NCBI GenBank assembly: GCA_015234495.1 | Contig: JADGMZ010000371.1 | Location: 1 to 9,631, forward strand | From: Brevundimonas sp. | GTDB taxonomy: Bacteria > Pseudomonadota > Alphaproteobacteria > Caulobacterales > Caulobacteraceae | Length of the DNA: 9,631 nucleotides | Direction of reading: 5' to 3' | Shown here: positions 1-7,135 of the stretch, piece by piece | How positions within the stretch are numbered: the stretch's first letter is position 1 | How the letters are laid out: each line of letters begins with the position of its first letter | Made by a program: the position numbers and the translations under genes | The notes under the pieces: generated by a model | What the model was told of the DNA's origin: nothing | What the model saw: only the letters and a program-made list of their open reading frames with translations | Databases searched by the model: none

Positions 1-81
1 GACCTCGAACTTGCCGCCTGAAATGATGTAGCTGCCGAACACGAGGCCGAACAGCAGCACGATGCCGATAATCTGGAACAT
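1..81 (-). CDS. motA: MotA flagellar motor stator protein, N-terminal fragment
   Basis: Only the first 27 codons lie in the window; the gene runs off the left edge. The ATG is at 81..79 on the minus strand and the reading starts MFQIIGIVLLFGLVFGSYII, followed by SGGKFEV. This is the characteristic first transmembrane helix of the alphaproteobacterial MotA stator, which pairs with MotB to form the proton channel that drives flagellar rotation in the inner membrane. The Shine-Dalgarno is weak: an AGGAC lies some 15-20 nt upstream. The gene follows the acyl-CoA synthetase on the same strand after a 77-nt gap, so it may have its own promoter there. The call rests on recognising the N-terminal helix; the rest of the protein cannot be seen. 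Confidence 0.88.
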   Translation of the reverse strand, partial: MFQIIGIVLLFGLVFGSYIISGGKFEV

Positions 82-126
82 GAAGAAACGGCCGGTCCTG
101 CGCGCGTGAGACGCCGACCATCGCGA

Positions 127-137
127 TTAATCATTAA
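127..137. promoter_or_regulatory. AT-rich inverted repeat TTAATCATTAA upstream of motA
   Basis: The 11-bp sequence TTAAT-C-ATTAA is a perfect 5-bp dyad around one central base. It lies in a very GC-rich region about 45-55 nt upstream of the motA start. Its place in the gap between the acyl-CoA synthetase stop and motA suggests a promoter-proximal binding site. The two TTAA boxes are only 3 nt apart, so it is not a canonical CtrA box (TTAA-N7-TTAA). No regulator can be named from the sequence. Confidence 0.25.
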
Positions 138-158
138 GGGGCGGTTGCGAGCCGGCCG

Positions 159-1958
159 CTACAGTCGCGTCTGGCCGTCGAGAATGGCCTGCAGGGCCGT
201 TTCACTCAGCTTGGCGTAGCCGCTCTTGCCGCCGCGGACATAGACCGCTCCGTCGACCTTTTCCGGATCGAAGCCGTCGCGGACCAGATCCATCTTGCGG
301 TATTTGAAGGTGCCGGTGGTGTCCGCCGCCTTGATGATCCTCAGGAAAACGGGGCGGGCGAAGACCGGCAGCTCCTGGTCGACCCAGTCGGCGAAGGCCC
401 GGGCGCCGAACTTGCCGTCGATCACCAGCGCGACCATCCCGGCCTTGCCGTCGTGCCCGGGAACCGGAACGCCATAGGCGATGACCTCCTTGACCCCCGG
501 CCCGTCGGCCAGCCGCTGCTCGACCTCGGCGGTGGAGACGTTTTCGCCCTTCCAGCGGAAGGTGTCGCCGATCCGGTCGATGAAATAGACGTAGCCCTCC
601 GAGTCCTGCTTCATCAGGTCGCCGGTGCGGAACCAGCGATCGCCGCGCACGAACACGTCACGCAGGATCTTCTTCTCCGACGCCGCCTTGTCGGCGTAGC
701 CCGAGAAGGCGTGGCGGGTATCGTCGCCGATCCGCCCGATGGCCTCGCCCACCTCGCCCGGCTTGACCAGCTGGCACAGGCCGTCGGGGCCGCGCGCCGG
801 CGCCTCGGTGTCCATGTCGAAACGCACCAGGCGGAAGTTGATCTGCTTCTTCAGGAAGCCCGGGGCGCGGCCGATGGCCCCGGGCTTGCCGTCGAAATTG
901 AACAGCGAGACATTGCCCTCGGTCGAGCCGTAGAACTCAAGGATGTCGGGAATGGCGAACCGCTTCTGGAAATCGTTCCAGACGTCGGGCCGCAGTCCGT
1001 TGCCGAAGGCCAGGCGCAGCTTGTGCGACCGCTCGTCCTCGTTCTCCGGGCAGTTGACCAGATAGCGGCACAGTTCGCCGATGTAGACGAACAGGGTGGC
1101 GCCGGTGGCCTTGACGTCGGGCCAGAAGCCCGAGGCCGAGAACCGCTTGCGCAGGACCAGCTTGCCGCCGTTCAGCAGGGCCGGTCCGATGCCGACCAGC
1201 CCGCCGGTGGAGTGATACAGCGGCAGGACGTTGAAGGTGACGTCCTTGTCCGTGGCCGAGGTGGCGCCGGCGAAGGCGCGCATATAGGTCCGCGCCCGGG
1301 CGTGGGTGACCTTGGCCGCCTTGGGCAGGCCCGTCGTGCCCGAGGTGTAGATGTACAGGGCCGTGTCGCGATTGGTCAGGCCGGCGCGCACCGAGCGGGC
1401 GGGCCGAACCGAGGAGCCGCTGCGCACCGGCTTGTCGAGACCGCGCCGCTCGTCGGCCTCGTCGGCGTCCGACAGCCCCAGCACCCAGAGCATCAGGTTG
1501 CGGCCGGCGAAGGCGCGGGCCTCCTCGACCTTGCGCCACGACTCCGCGTCGGTGACCACCTGCGAGGCGTTGGAGATCGACAGGCAGTGCGCCAGGGCGT
1601 GGCCGGTCAGATTGGTGTTGATCAGGGCCGTGGCGACCCCGACCTTGGAGAAGCCGATCCAGGCGGCCAGGTATTCGGCCCGGTTCAGCATCACCAGGGC
1701 GATGGTGTCGCCGCGCTTCAGCCGACGGCTCTGGGCCCAGTGGCCGAACCGGTTGGCCATGGCGTCCAGCTCGCGATAGGTCAGCGTCAGCCGGTCGTCC
1801 TGAAGCGCCACATGCTCGGGGAAGCGGTCGACGGCCTCTTCCCAGTCGTCACAGACCAGGTCGGTGCTGTCCAGATCGATAGGCTTGATGCGCTTGAGCA
1901 GTCGGCGCAGTCCCTTGGCGAACCGCAAGTCGCGCCGGATGTTCGCCACAAGCCCCAT
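159..1958 (-). CDS. Long-chain acyl-CoA synthetase, FATP/FadD6-like
   Basis: This adenylate-forming enzyme (599 aa from the chosen start) would activate long- or very-long-chain fatty acids to acyl-CoA using ATP and CoA, probably at the inner membrane. With the ATG at 1958, visible motifs are the P-loop-like YTSGTTGLPK (204-213), the adenine-contacting FYGSTEGN (342-349), RTGDL (444-448), the hinge/ribose segment DRIGDTFRWKGENVS (461-475) and the C-terminal TGTFKYRK (548-555) with the expected catalytic Lys at about 552. The FRWKGENVSTAEVE form and the length of about 600 aa fit the fatty-acid transport protein branch rather than classical FadD. The open frame continues upstream to 2114, but the extra 52 residues are Arg/Pro-rich with no recognisable domain. 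The ATG at 1958 has a GGAG 11 nt upstream and begins MGLVANIRRDLRFAKGL, typical of the family. An ATG at 1994 is a weaker alternative with no Shine-Dalgarno. Chain-length specificity cannot be told. Confidence 0.9.
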   Translation of the reverse strand: MGLVANIRRDLRFAKGLRRLLKRIKPIDLDSTDLVCDDWEEAVDRFPEHVALQDDRLTLTYRELDAMANRFGHWAQSRRLKRGDTIALVMLNRAEYLAAWIGFSKVGVATALINTNLTGHALAHCLSISNASQVVTDAESWRKVEEARAFAGRNLMLWVLGLSDADEADERRGLDKPVRSGSSVRPARSVRAGLTNRDTALYIYTSGTTGLPKAAKVTHARARTYMRAFAGATSATDKDVTFNVLPLYHSTGGLVGIGPALLNGGKLVLRKRFSASGFWPDVKATGATLFVYIGELCRYLVNCPENEDERSHKLRLAFGNGLRPDVWNDFQKRFAIPDILEFYGSTEGNVSLFNFDGKPGAIGRAPGFLKKQINFRLVRFDMDTEAPARGPDGLCQLVKPGEVGEAIGRIGDDTRHAFSGYADKAASEKKILRDVFVRGDRWFRTGDLMKQDSEGYVYFIDRIGDTFRWKGENVSTAEVEQRLADGPGVKEVIAYGVPVPGHDGKAGMVALVIDGKFGARAFADWVDQELPVFARPVFLRIIKAADTTGTFKYRKMDLVRDGFDPEKVDGAVYVRGGKSGYAKLSETALQAILDGQTRL

Positions 1959-1995
1959 CGTCCCATCCACTCCGTGCAAGACAGCCGCACCCATG

Positions 1996-2024
1996 GTGAT
2001 GAACAAGGCGTCCGTCCGGGTCAA
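1996..2024 (-). promoter_or_regulatory. Possible promoter of the acyl-CoA synthetase gene
   Basis: On the minus strand a good -35-like TTGACC lies at 2024..2019. About 17 nt downstream is only a poor -10-like segment (CATCAC/TCATCA near 2001-1996). Transcription from here would start near 1990 and give a leader of about 30 nt to the ATG at 1958. That agrees with the shorter start but would exclude the longer open frame. The weak -10 keeps this tentative. Confidence 0.22.
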
Positions 2025-2239
2025 CCGGCGGGGGGAGGGCGGGGCGGCTTTCCGGGCTTTCCGGGGCGGTTTGGCGCGGCGCGTGGCGCCGAAACGCCGG
2101 TTCCCCAAGGTCAACCCGGGCGCAGCTCGCGGAGCGACGGGCCCGCGCGCGGGAAGTGTCCGGAATAGTATTGGCGCGCCACAAATCTGGACGAGTGCAG
2201 GCGCAACTGTGTTCGCATCAGTGTTTCTTCAAGGCGTCC

Positions 2240-2264
2240 GGAACCGTGATCTTGGAGAATGGTT
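2240..2264 (+). promoter_or_regulatory. Candidate EcfG (SigT)-type general stress promoter
   Basis: GGAAC at 2240-2244 is followed after 17 nt by GTT at 2262-2264 (GGTTC in context). This fits the general-stress ECF sigma factor consensus of alphaproteobacteria (GGAAC, 16-17 nt, cGTT), apart from G instead of C just before GTT. Transcription would begin near 2270-2273, leaving a leader of about 20 nt that contains the GGAGGA ribosome binding site at 2281-2286. The position relative to the gene is what a real promoter needs, but short motifs also occur by chance. Confidence 0.45.
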
Positions 2265-2292
2265 CAGCCTCCACTGATTTGGAGGAATGTAG

Positions 2293-2844
2293 ATGTCCGT
2301 AACCTATCCCGACGATCGATCCATGCATGCCGGCGACCGGCTCGAAACACTCCGCGAGGAGACGTTCGTGCCCGTCTACGCCCGCACCCGCCGCGGTGGA
2401 CGCAGCCGCAAGGGCGGCGTGAAGACCTGGATGATCCTGGCCCCGGTCGGCGTGCTCGTCCTCGGCGGCGGCGCGGCCGCCCTGATGATGGGCGACGGCG
2501 AGGAGGCGGCCCCTGCGCCCGTCCTGGCGCCCGCGTCCACGCCTCCGGTGCTGCCGGCCCAGCCGCTGCCCGCCGAGGTCGTCTCAGTCGAGGCCGTGCC
2601 GGTGACCGGGACGGCGCCGACGCCGGCGGCTCGGCGGGCCTCGCTCGCCCCCGCCCCCGCCCCGGCGCGTCAGGCTGCTTCGGCCCGGTCCGCCGCGCCG
2701 GTCGCCGTGGCCGAGCCCGCCCCGACGGTCCCCGCGCCCACGGTCGAGGTCGCCCCGGAACCCCAGCCTTACACCGCCGCCCTGAACGCGGCCCCGACGA
2801 CGCCGGCCCCGCCGCCCGTCATCGTCATCCAGCCCGCCGACTGA
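2293..2844 (+). CDS. Hypothetical single-span membrane protein with Pro/Ala-rich tail
   Basis: This 183-aa protein matches no family I recognise. It has a short polar N-terminus, a basic stretch (about 31-44, RTRRGGRSRKGGVK), one hydrophobic helix (about 45-66) and a tail of about 117 residues that is roughly one quarter Pro with much Ala and Val. By the positive-inside rule the N-terminus is cytoplasmic and the tail lies in the periplasm, where it would be extended and disordered. Starting at ATG 2293 is well supported by GGAGGA at 2281-2286 with 6-nt spacing. The gene stands alone, with a candidate EcfG promoter in front and a strong terminator behind, so it is probably monocistronic and perhaps stress-induced. 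The architecture resembles the 310-aa protein at 5718-6650, but low-complexity composition makes homology uncertain. A role spanning or contacting the cell wall is speculation. Confidence 0.75.
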   Translation: MSVTYPDDRSMHAGDRLETLREETFVPVYARTRRGGRSRKGGVKTWMILAPVGVLVLGGGAAALMMGDGEEAAPAPVLAPASTPPVLPAQPLPAEVVSVEAVPVTGTAPTPAARRASLAPAPAPARQAASARSAAPVAVAEPAPTVPAPTVEVAPEPQPYTAALNAAPTTPAPPPVIVIQPAD

Positions 2845-2865
2845 CGGCGGTCCGGACCGAAATCC

Positions 2866-2896
2866 AGCCCCGGCGGAGCGATCCGCCGGGGCTTTT
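2866..2896 (+). terminator. Rho-independent terminator, 12-bp perfect stem with GCGA tetraloop
   Basis: The stem arms AGCCCCGGCGGA (2866-2877) and TCCGCCGGGGCT (2882-2893) pair perfectly around the GNRA-type loop GCGA, and a short T-run (2893-2896) follows. It begins 22 nt after the stop of the 183-aa gene and sits just before the end of the convergent DUF1206 gene. On the minus strand the stem is followed only by GGATTT, so it is mainly a plus-strand terminator. Confidence 0.9.
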
Positions 2897-2911
2897 GCGT
2901 CCGTCGGCGGC

Positions 2912-3817
2912 TCACAGGGGCGACGTCAGCTCCCGCGGCGGACGAATGCGCCGGAACCGCGCCTCGATGAAGGAGAAGGTCCCGAAGGCGACGAAGCCGA
3001 GGGCGGCGACAGCCAGAACCCATGGTCCCGACGGCTGCCGTTCCACCGCCTCCAGCGCCGATCCGAAGCTGGTCACCTCCGAGGCGCGGTCGTCGAGACC
3101 GGCCAGCACCACCAGGCTGGCCAGCGGCAGATAGGCCAGGCCGCGGGCCACATGGCCGGCCCGCGCCAGCGGCGCCACCCGGCGGCACATCCGCTCCGAA
3201 CAGGCCAGATACTCGGTGAAGTCCTCCCGCCACGCCTTGACGATATTGCTCACCCCGATGCCGAAGATGGCCAGTCCGCCTCCGACCAGCAGCCACTGGC
3301 CGAGCGGCAGGGCCAGAACGGCCGCGGCCCGGGCCTGGCTCTGGGCCACGCCTTCGCGCGCCGCGTCGTCGGGCGGGCCCGCCATCAGGCCGAAGGCGGC
3401 CACCGCCAGCGCGGCGTAGCTGAAGCCGCTGAACAACTGGCTCATGCGCGTGCCCAGTCCGTTCCACGAGACGCCCTCGTGATCGGCGTCGAACACCGAC
3501 TGCAGGATGCGCCACATCACGAAGGCGCTCAGGCCCAGGCCGACCAGCAGCGCCCACACCCGGCCCAGCGGCCTTTGCGCCATCCAGTCCAGGGCGCCCC
3601 TCGTCCCCACCGCATCGCCGGTCAGGTCGGCCGCGGCCAGCAGGATCAGGAGGCCGACGGACAGATAGACGAACCCCCGCGCGCCGTAGCCGAGGCGGGC
3701 GGCCCACTCGACGAGGTCATGCAGGGGCGGAACCCGCCGCAGCAGGGACGACCTTCGCCGCCCTGTCTCTCCGAGACGCGCGAGACGGGAACGGAGGGGG
3801 GCGAGGGGGTTCGACAC
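2912..3817 (-). CDS. DUF1206 family six-helix membrane protein
   Basis: This 301-aa inner-membrane protein belongs to the DUF1206 family, whose function is unknown. It shows the family's three repeats of two helices. Predicted helices lie at about 47-64, 86-104, 129-147, 174-192, 221-240 and 265-283. The repeat-opening pattern GYGARGFVYLSVG (43-55) returns as GHVARGLAYLPLA (221-233) and more weakly near 132-145. RGALDWMAQRPLGR (73-86) is also typical of the family. The N-terminal 40 residues are Arg-rich and probably cytoplasmic. The start is GTG at 3817, with GAGGA 4 nt and AGGAG 11 nt upstream; I see no better ATG. It is divergent from the ABC exporter and convergent with the 183-aa gene, so neither neighbour indicates its role. 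Confidence 0.88.
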   Translation of the reverse strand: MSNPLAPLRSRLARLGETGRRRSSLLRRVPPLHDLVEWAARLGYGARGFVYLSVGLLILLAAADLTGDAVGTRGALDWMAQRPLGRVWALLVGLGLSAFVMWRILQSVFDADHEGVSWNGLGTRMSQLFSGFSYAALAVAAFGLMAGPPDDAAREGVAQSQARAAAVLALPLGQWLLVGGGLAIFGIGVSNIVKAWREDFTEYLACSERMCRRVAPLARAGHVARGLAYLPLASLVVLAGLDDRASEVTSFGSALEAVERQPSGPWVLAVAALGFVAFGTFSFIEARFRRIRPPRELTSPL

Positions 3818-3869
3818 GGCGTCCTCAACTCCTGCGGCGGAATATGGCTCCGCTATCGCCGGTCCGGCC

Positions 3870-3898
3870 TTGAGGTGCGACCTGTGGACGCATATCTG
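3870..3898 (+). promoter_or_regulatory. Possible promoter of the ABC exporter operon
   Basis: TTGAGG at 3870-3875 is followed about 17 nt later by TATCTG (3893-3898, within GCATATCT). These are a moderate -35 and a weak -10, giving a start near 3905 and a leader of under 20 nt. They lie in the 104-nt divergent gap between the DUF1206 and exporter genes, where a promoter must exist for each direction. Confidence 0.28.
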
Positions 3899-3921
3899 CT
3901 CCCCGCCCAGGGAGGGCGCAC

Positions 3922-4856
<935 letters not shown>

Positions 4857-4860
<4 letters not shown>

Positions 4861-5630
4861 GCATGACCTTCAACGGCTACGGCGTCTGGGCCATCTACCG
4901 CTTCGAAATGGCCCGCGCCCTGCGCACCATCTGGCAGTCGCTGGTGACGCCGGTGATCACCACCGCCCTGTATTTCGTGGTCTTCGGCTCGGCCATCGGC
5001 AGCCGCATGACCGAGATCGACGGCGTGCCCTACGGCGCCTTCATCGTGCCCGGGCTGATCATGCTCAGCCTGTTCACCCAGTCGATCTTCAACGCCTCCT
5101 TAGGCATCTACTTCCCCAAATTCACCGGCACCATCTACGAGCTGCTCTCGGCGCCGGTGTCGCCGCTCGAGATCGTCCTCGCCTATGTCGGCGCCGCGGC
5201 GACCAAGTCGGCGGTGCTGGGCCTGATCATCCTCGCCACGGCCGCCTTCTTCGTGCCGCTGCAGATCCTTCACCCGGTCGAGATGCTGGCCTTCCTGATC
5301 CTGATCTCGACCACCTTCAGCCTGTTCGGCTTCATCATCGGCGTCTGGGCCAACGGTTTCGAGCAGCTGCAGATGATCCCCATGCTGGTGGTCACGCCCC
5401 TGACCTTCCTGGGCGGGTCCTTCTATTCGATCGACATGCTGCCCGAGGCGTGGCGGACGGTGACCCTGTTCAACCCGGTGGTCTATCTGATCTCCGGCTT
5501 CCGCTGGACCTTCTACGGCTCGGGGGATGTGGGCATCGGGGTCAGTCTGGGCGCGACCCTGGGCTTCCTGCTGATCTGTCTGGTGGTGGTCGGCTGGATC
5601 TTCCGCACCGGCTACCGGCTGAAAAACTAG
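4857..5630 (+). CDS. yadH: ABC-2 type exporter permease, YadH-like
   Basis: This 257-aa inner-membrane protein forms the channel half of the exporter with the preceding ATPase, presumably as a dimer with two ATPase subunits. Six hydrophobic segments are visible, at about 28-46, 60-78, 108-133, 141-165, 171-190 and 232-249. ABC-2 landmarks include FIVPGLIML (62-70), [11 protein letters not shown] (93-103), the [17 protein letters not shown] stretch (180-196) and [12 protein letters not shown] (205-216). These match my memory of E. coli YadH (256 aa) closely, including the order and spacing of the segments. The start overlaps the ATPase stop as ATGA. An in-frame ATG two codons later (4863) is an equally possible start and would change little. 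No substrate can be assigned. Confidence 0.9.
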
Positions 5631-5642
5631 ACCGTCACGAAA

Positions 5643-5671
5643 CGGGCCAGATCGCCTTCCAGTCTGGCCCG
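5643..5671 (+). other. Hairpin after the exporter operon, possible weak terminator
   Basis: CGGGCCAGA (5643-5651) and TCTGGCCCG (5663-5671) form a perfect 9-bp stem with an 11-nt loop, 12 nt after the permease stop. No T-run follows, so this is not a classical intrinsic terminator. It could protect the 3' end of the exporter mRNA, aid Rho-dependent termination, or leave partial read-through into the gene at 5718. Confidence 0.45.
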
Positions 5672-5717
5672 GTCCTCGCGTTCCGGAAGCGCGCCGGTCG
5701 CCGGCGCGGGAGAGTTC

Positions 5718-6650
5718 ATGTCCACCGACGACCAGTCCCGCAACGAACCGCCCGTCCCCTTCGCCCGCCGCCCCGTCAGCTGGGGCCGGGCGCCGGCGAC
5801 GGTGTTCCGCGCCGGTCCCCTGCCGAGGGGCGAGCGCCTGCCTCCTCTGCCCGAACCGCCCCCGGCCGCGCCCCCGGCCGCGCCCCCGGCGTCGTCGCGC
5901 GGCGCGATCCTCAGCGGGTCGCTGATCCCTCAGGCGGGCCCCAGAGCCGCTCCCAGGCCGGCGACGCCGCCTGCCCCCGAACCCGCCTCCCTCGCCCCGA
6001 CGTCGAAGCCCGTCCCGACCCCGACCCCGAAGCCGGCCCCGGCCGCCGGCCCGGACCTGACCGTTCGGCCCCTGCCGTCCGACGGGCCGTCGCACGAGCC
6101 GGTCCGGCCGACCGTCGGGCCCGCCCCTCGGGTCGCGCCCGCCGCCGCCGCCGCTTCGGCACGCCGACCGGCCCGCCGGACGCCGCTCTACGCCGCCGCC
6201 GTGGCGGTGATCGGAATGGTCGCCCTCGGCGGTTGGCTGCTGACCCGTTCGCCCGCTGGTCCGCCCGCGGCCGCGCCGTCCGCCGCCGCGACCATCGAGC
6301 CGGCCGCTCCGATCCCGTCCCCGATCGCCGCAGAAGCCGCCCCGCCCCCGGTCGAGGCCGCGCCGGTTGCAGAGCCGCCGCCTCCGTCGAGCCAGCCGGC
6401 CGCGCCGGTCCGCGCCGCCGCCGAGACCCGCGCCCCGGTCGCCAATCCGCCCCGTCCGGCCCCCGCCGCCCCGGCCCCTGCGCCGGCGGTCCAGCCGGCC
6501 CCTGTGATCGTCGCCCCGGTCGAGCCGCTTATCGAGATCGCGCCGGCCCGGCCGGCGGGGCCGCCGCCGACCGCGGCCGAGCCTCCGCCCGCCGATCCGG
6601 ACGCGCCGATCGCCACCCGTCCGCAGCCGCTCGAGACGGCGGCCGACTAG
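5718..6650 (+). CDS. Hypothetical single-span protein, Pro/Ala-rich on both sides of the membrane helix
   Basis: This 310-aa protein belongs to no family I can name. Residues 1-150 are Pro/Ala/Arg-rich and presumably cytoplasmic. They contain two less repetitive islands, ARRPVSWGRAPATVFRAGPL (16-35) and RGAILSGSLIPQAG (61-74), that could be short conserved motifs. A basic ARRPARR (148-154) precedes the only hydrophobic helix (about 157-175). The remaining 135 residues are a Pro/Ala-rich tail expected in the periplasm. GGGAG at 5708-5712, 5 nt before the ATG, supports the start. The stop codon overlaps that of the convergent 127-aa gene. Overall design, a basic flank followed by a helix, a Pro/Ala tail and a terminal Ala-Asp, is shared with the 183-aa protein at 2293-2844. 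Composition bias also creates long false open frames here, but the clear membrane segment and ribosome binding site favour this one. Confidence 0.7.
   Translation: MSTDDQSRNEPPVPFARRPVSWGRAPATVFRAGPLPRGERLPPLPEPPPAAPPAAPPASSRGAILSGSLIPQAGPRAAPRPATPPAPEPASLAPTSKPVPTPTPKPAPAAGPDLTVRPLPSDGPSHEPVRPTVGPAPRVAPAAAAASARRPARRTPLYAAAVAVIGMVALGGWLLTRSPAGPPAAAPSAAATIEPAAPIPSPIAAEAAPPPVEAAPVAEPPPPSSQPAAPVRAAAETRAPVANPPRPAPAAPAPAPAVQPAPVIVAPVEPLIEIAPARPAGPPPTAAEPPPADPDAPIATRPQPLETAAD
5857..5890 (+). repeat. 12-bp tandem repeat encoding Pro-Pro-Ala-Ala
   Basis: The unit CGCCCCCGGCCG occurs twice in full (5857-5868 and 5869-5880), followed by a third copy of 10 bases (5881-5890). It encodes a PPAA repeat in the cytoplasmic part of the 310-aa protein (about residues 47-58). 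As the unit is a multiple of three, slippage would change length without breaking the frame. Confidence 0.85.
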
Positions 6651-7030
6651 GCCTGCCGGATCGTCAGATAGCCGCGCTCGACCATGCGGCGCAGGCCTTC
6701 ATAGGCCTCGGCCAGTTCCTCGTAGGCGGTCCGCGCCGAGGTCAGGCGGGCGATCTGGTCGGCGGTCGAGGGCGCGCCGGACTCACTCTGACGCAGGGCC
6801 TCGCCGACCCATTTCGCCCGCGCCGTCGCGGTCTGCACCGCCAGCCGCTGGAAGACCGACGGATCGAGGCCGGGCAGGGCGGCGCCGATCACCTCACGGT
6901 TGGCCACGAAGGCCGAATAGTCGATCTGCTCCAGCAGGCCGCGCAGCCGGCGCTGCTCCTGCGGATCGGCGTCCTGCGGCTCGAAATGGTCCCGTTGGCG
7001 ACGGTAGGTGGAGGTCTGGATGGTCGACAT
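6647..7030 (-). CDS. Hypothetical small helical protein, 127 aa
   Basis: I do not recognise this protein. It is soluble, without signal peptide, membrane segment or cysteine, and looks almost entirely helical. Likely helices lie at about 23-52 (QEQRRLRGLLEQIDYSAFVA and on), 57-81 and 88-120, the last rich in Ala/Glu/Leu with coiled-coil-like spacing. The ATG at 7030 has GGAG 7 nt upstream. Amino-acid composition is balanced, unlike the out-of-frame readings here, which supports a real gene. It is divergent from the ArsR operon across a 105-nt gap and tail-to-tail with the 310-aa gene: the two stop codons overlap within one CTAG (6647-6650). A cytoplasmic regulatory or adaptor role is possible but not shown. 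Confidence 0.72.
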   Translation of the reverse strand: MSTIQTSTYRRQRDHFEPQDADPQEQRRLRGLLEQIDYSAFVANREVIGAALPGLDPSVFQRLAVQTATARAKWVGEALRQSESGAPSTADQIARLTSARTAYEELAEAYEGLRRMVERGYLTIRQA

Positions 7031-7100
7031 CGCGCCGCTCCGAAGATGGTCGGGATGGAGGGTGCGCCGCGCCGATTAACGAGGGGTTGCGGTCGCGGGC

Positions 7101-7128
7101 TTGCGAACGCGCCCTGCCTCATGATACT
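7101..7128 (+). promoter_or_regulatory. Candidate promoter giving a leaderless arsR-family mRNA
   Basis: TTGCGA (7101-7106) and GATACT (7123-7128) are separated by 16 nt and each match 4 of 6 bases of the housekeeping -35 and -10 hexamers. Transcription would start at about 7135-7136, on or next to the A of the ATG at 7136. No Shine-Dalgarno exists upstream of that ATG, which fits a leaderless message. Confidence 0.45.
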
Positions 7129-7134
7129 TAAGTA
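7125..7134. promoter_or_regulatory. Palindromic operator candidate TACTTAAGTA
   Basis: This perfect 10-bp palindrome ends one base before the ATG of the ArsR-family gene. It overlaps the candidate -10 box and transcription start. ArsR-family dimers bind short AT-rich dyads overlapping their own promoters, so an autorepression site is the natural reading. The operon product that relieves repression, or the ligand, is unknown. Confidence 0.55.
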
Positions 7135-7135
7135 A

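Larger units (their letters stand above)
1959..2292. other. Divergent intergenic region between acyl-CoA synthetase and the 183-aa membrane protein
   Basis: If the acyl-CoA synthetase starts at 1958, this 334-base stretch contains no protein gene. The left half (about 2000-2160) is extremely GC-rich and codes for only an Arg/Pro-rich upstream extension of the synthetase frame. The right half (about 2160-2292) is clearly less GC-rich and looks like a promoter region. It carries two copies of GTCCGGAA (2158-2165 and 2236-2243), the candidate EcfG-type promoter, and the strong ribosome binding site of the next gene. Confidence 0.6.

Noticed and set aside
127..137. CtrA box upstream of motA
   Set aside because: The two TTAA elements are 3 nt apart rather than the 7 nt of the CtrA consensus, so it is kept only as an unassigned AT-rich dyad.
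2080..2104. Second EcfG-type promoter, on the minus strand, from GGAAC at 2104..2100
   Set aside because: No GTT element occurs 16-17 nt downstream.
453..2168. Long plus-strand open frame of about 570 codons opposite the acyl-CoA synthetase
   Set aside because: The minus-strand gene has all the enzyme motifs. The antisense frame is Gly/Ala/Gln/Asp-rich with no domain and is the usual by-product of high GC.
5450..7135. Plus-strand open frame of 561 codons running from the permease through the 310-aa gene to the ArsR start
   Set aside because: It is Arg/Pro-rich, crosses three better-supported genes in other frames and has no domain. It only reflects GC-rich shadow coding.
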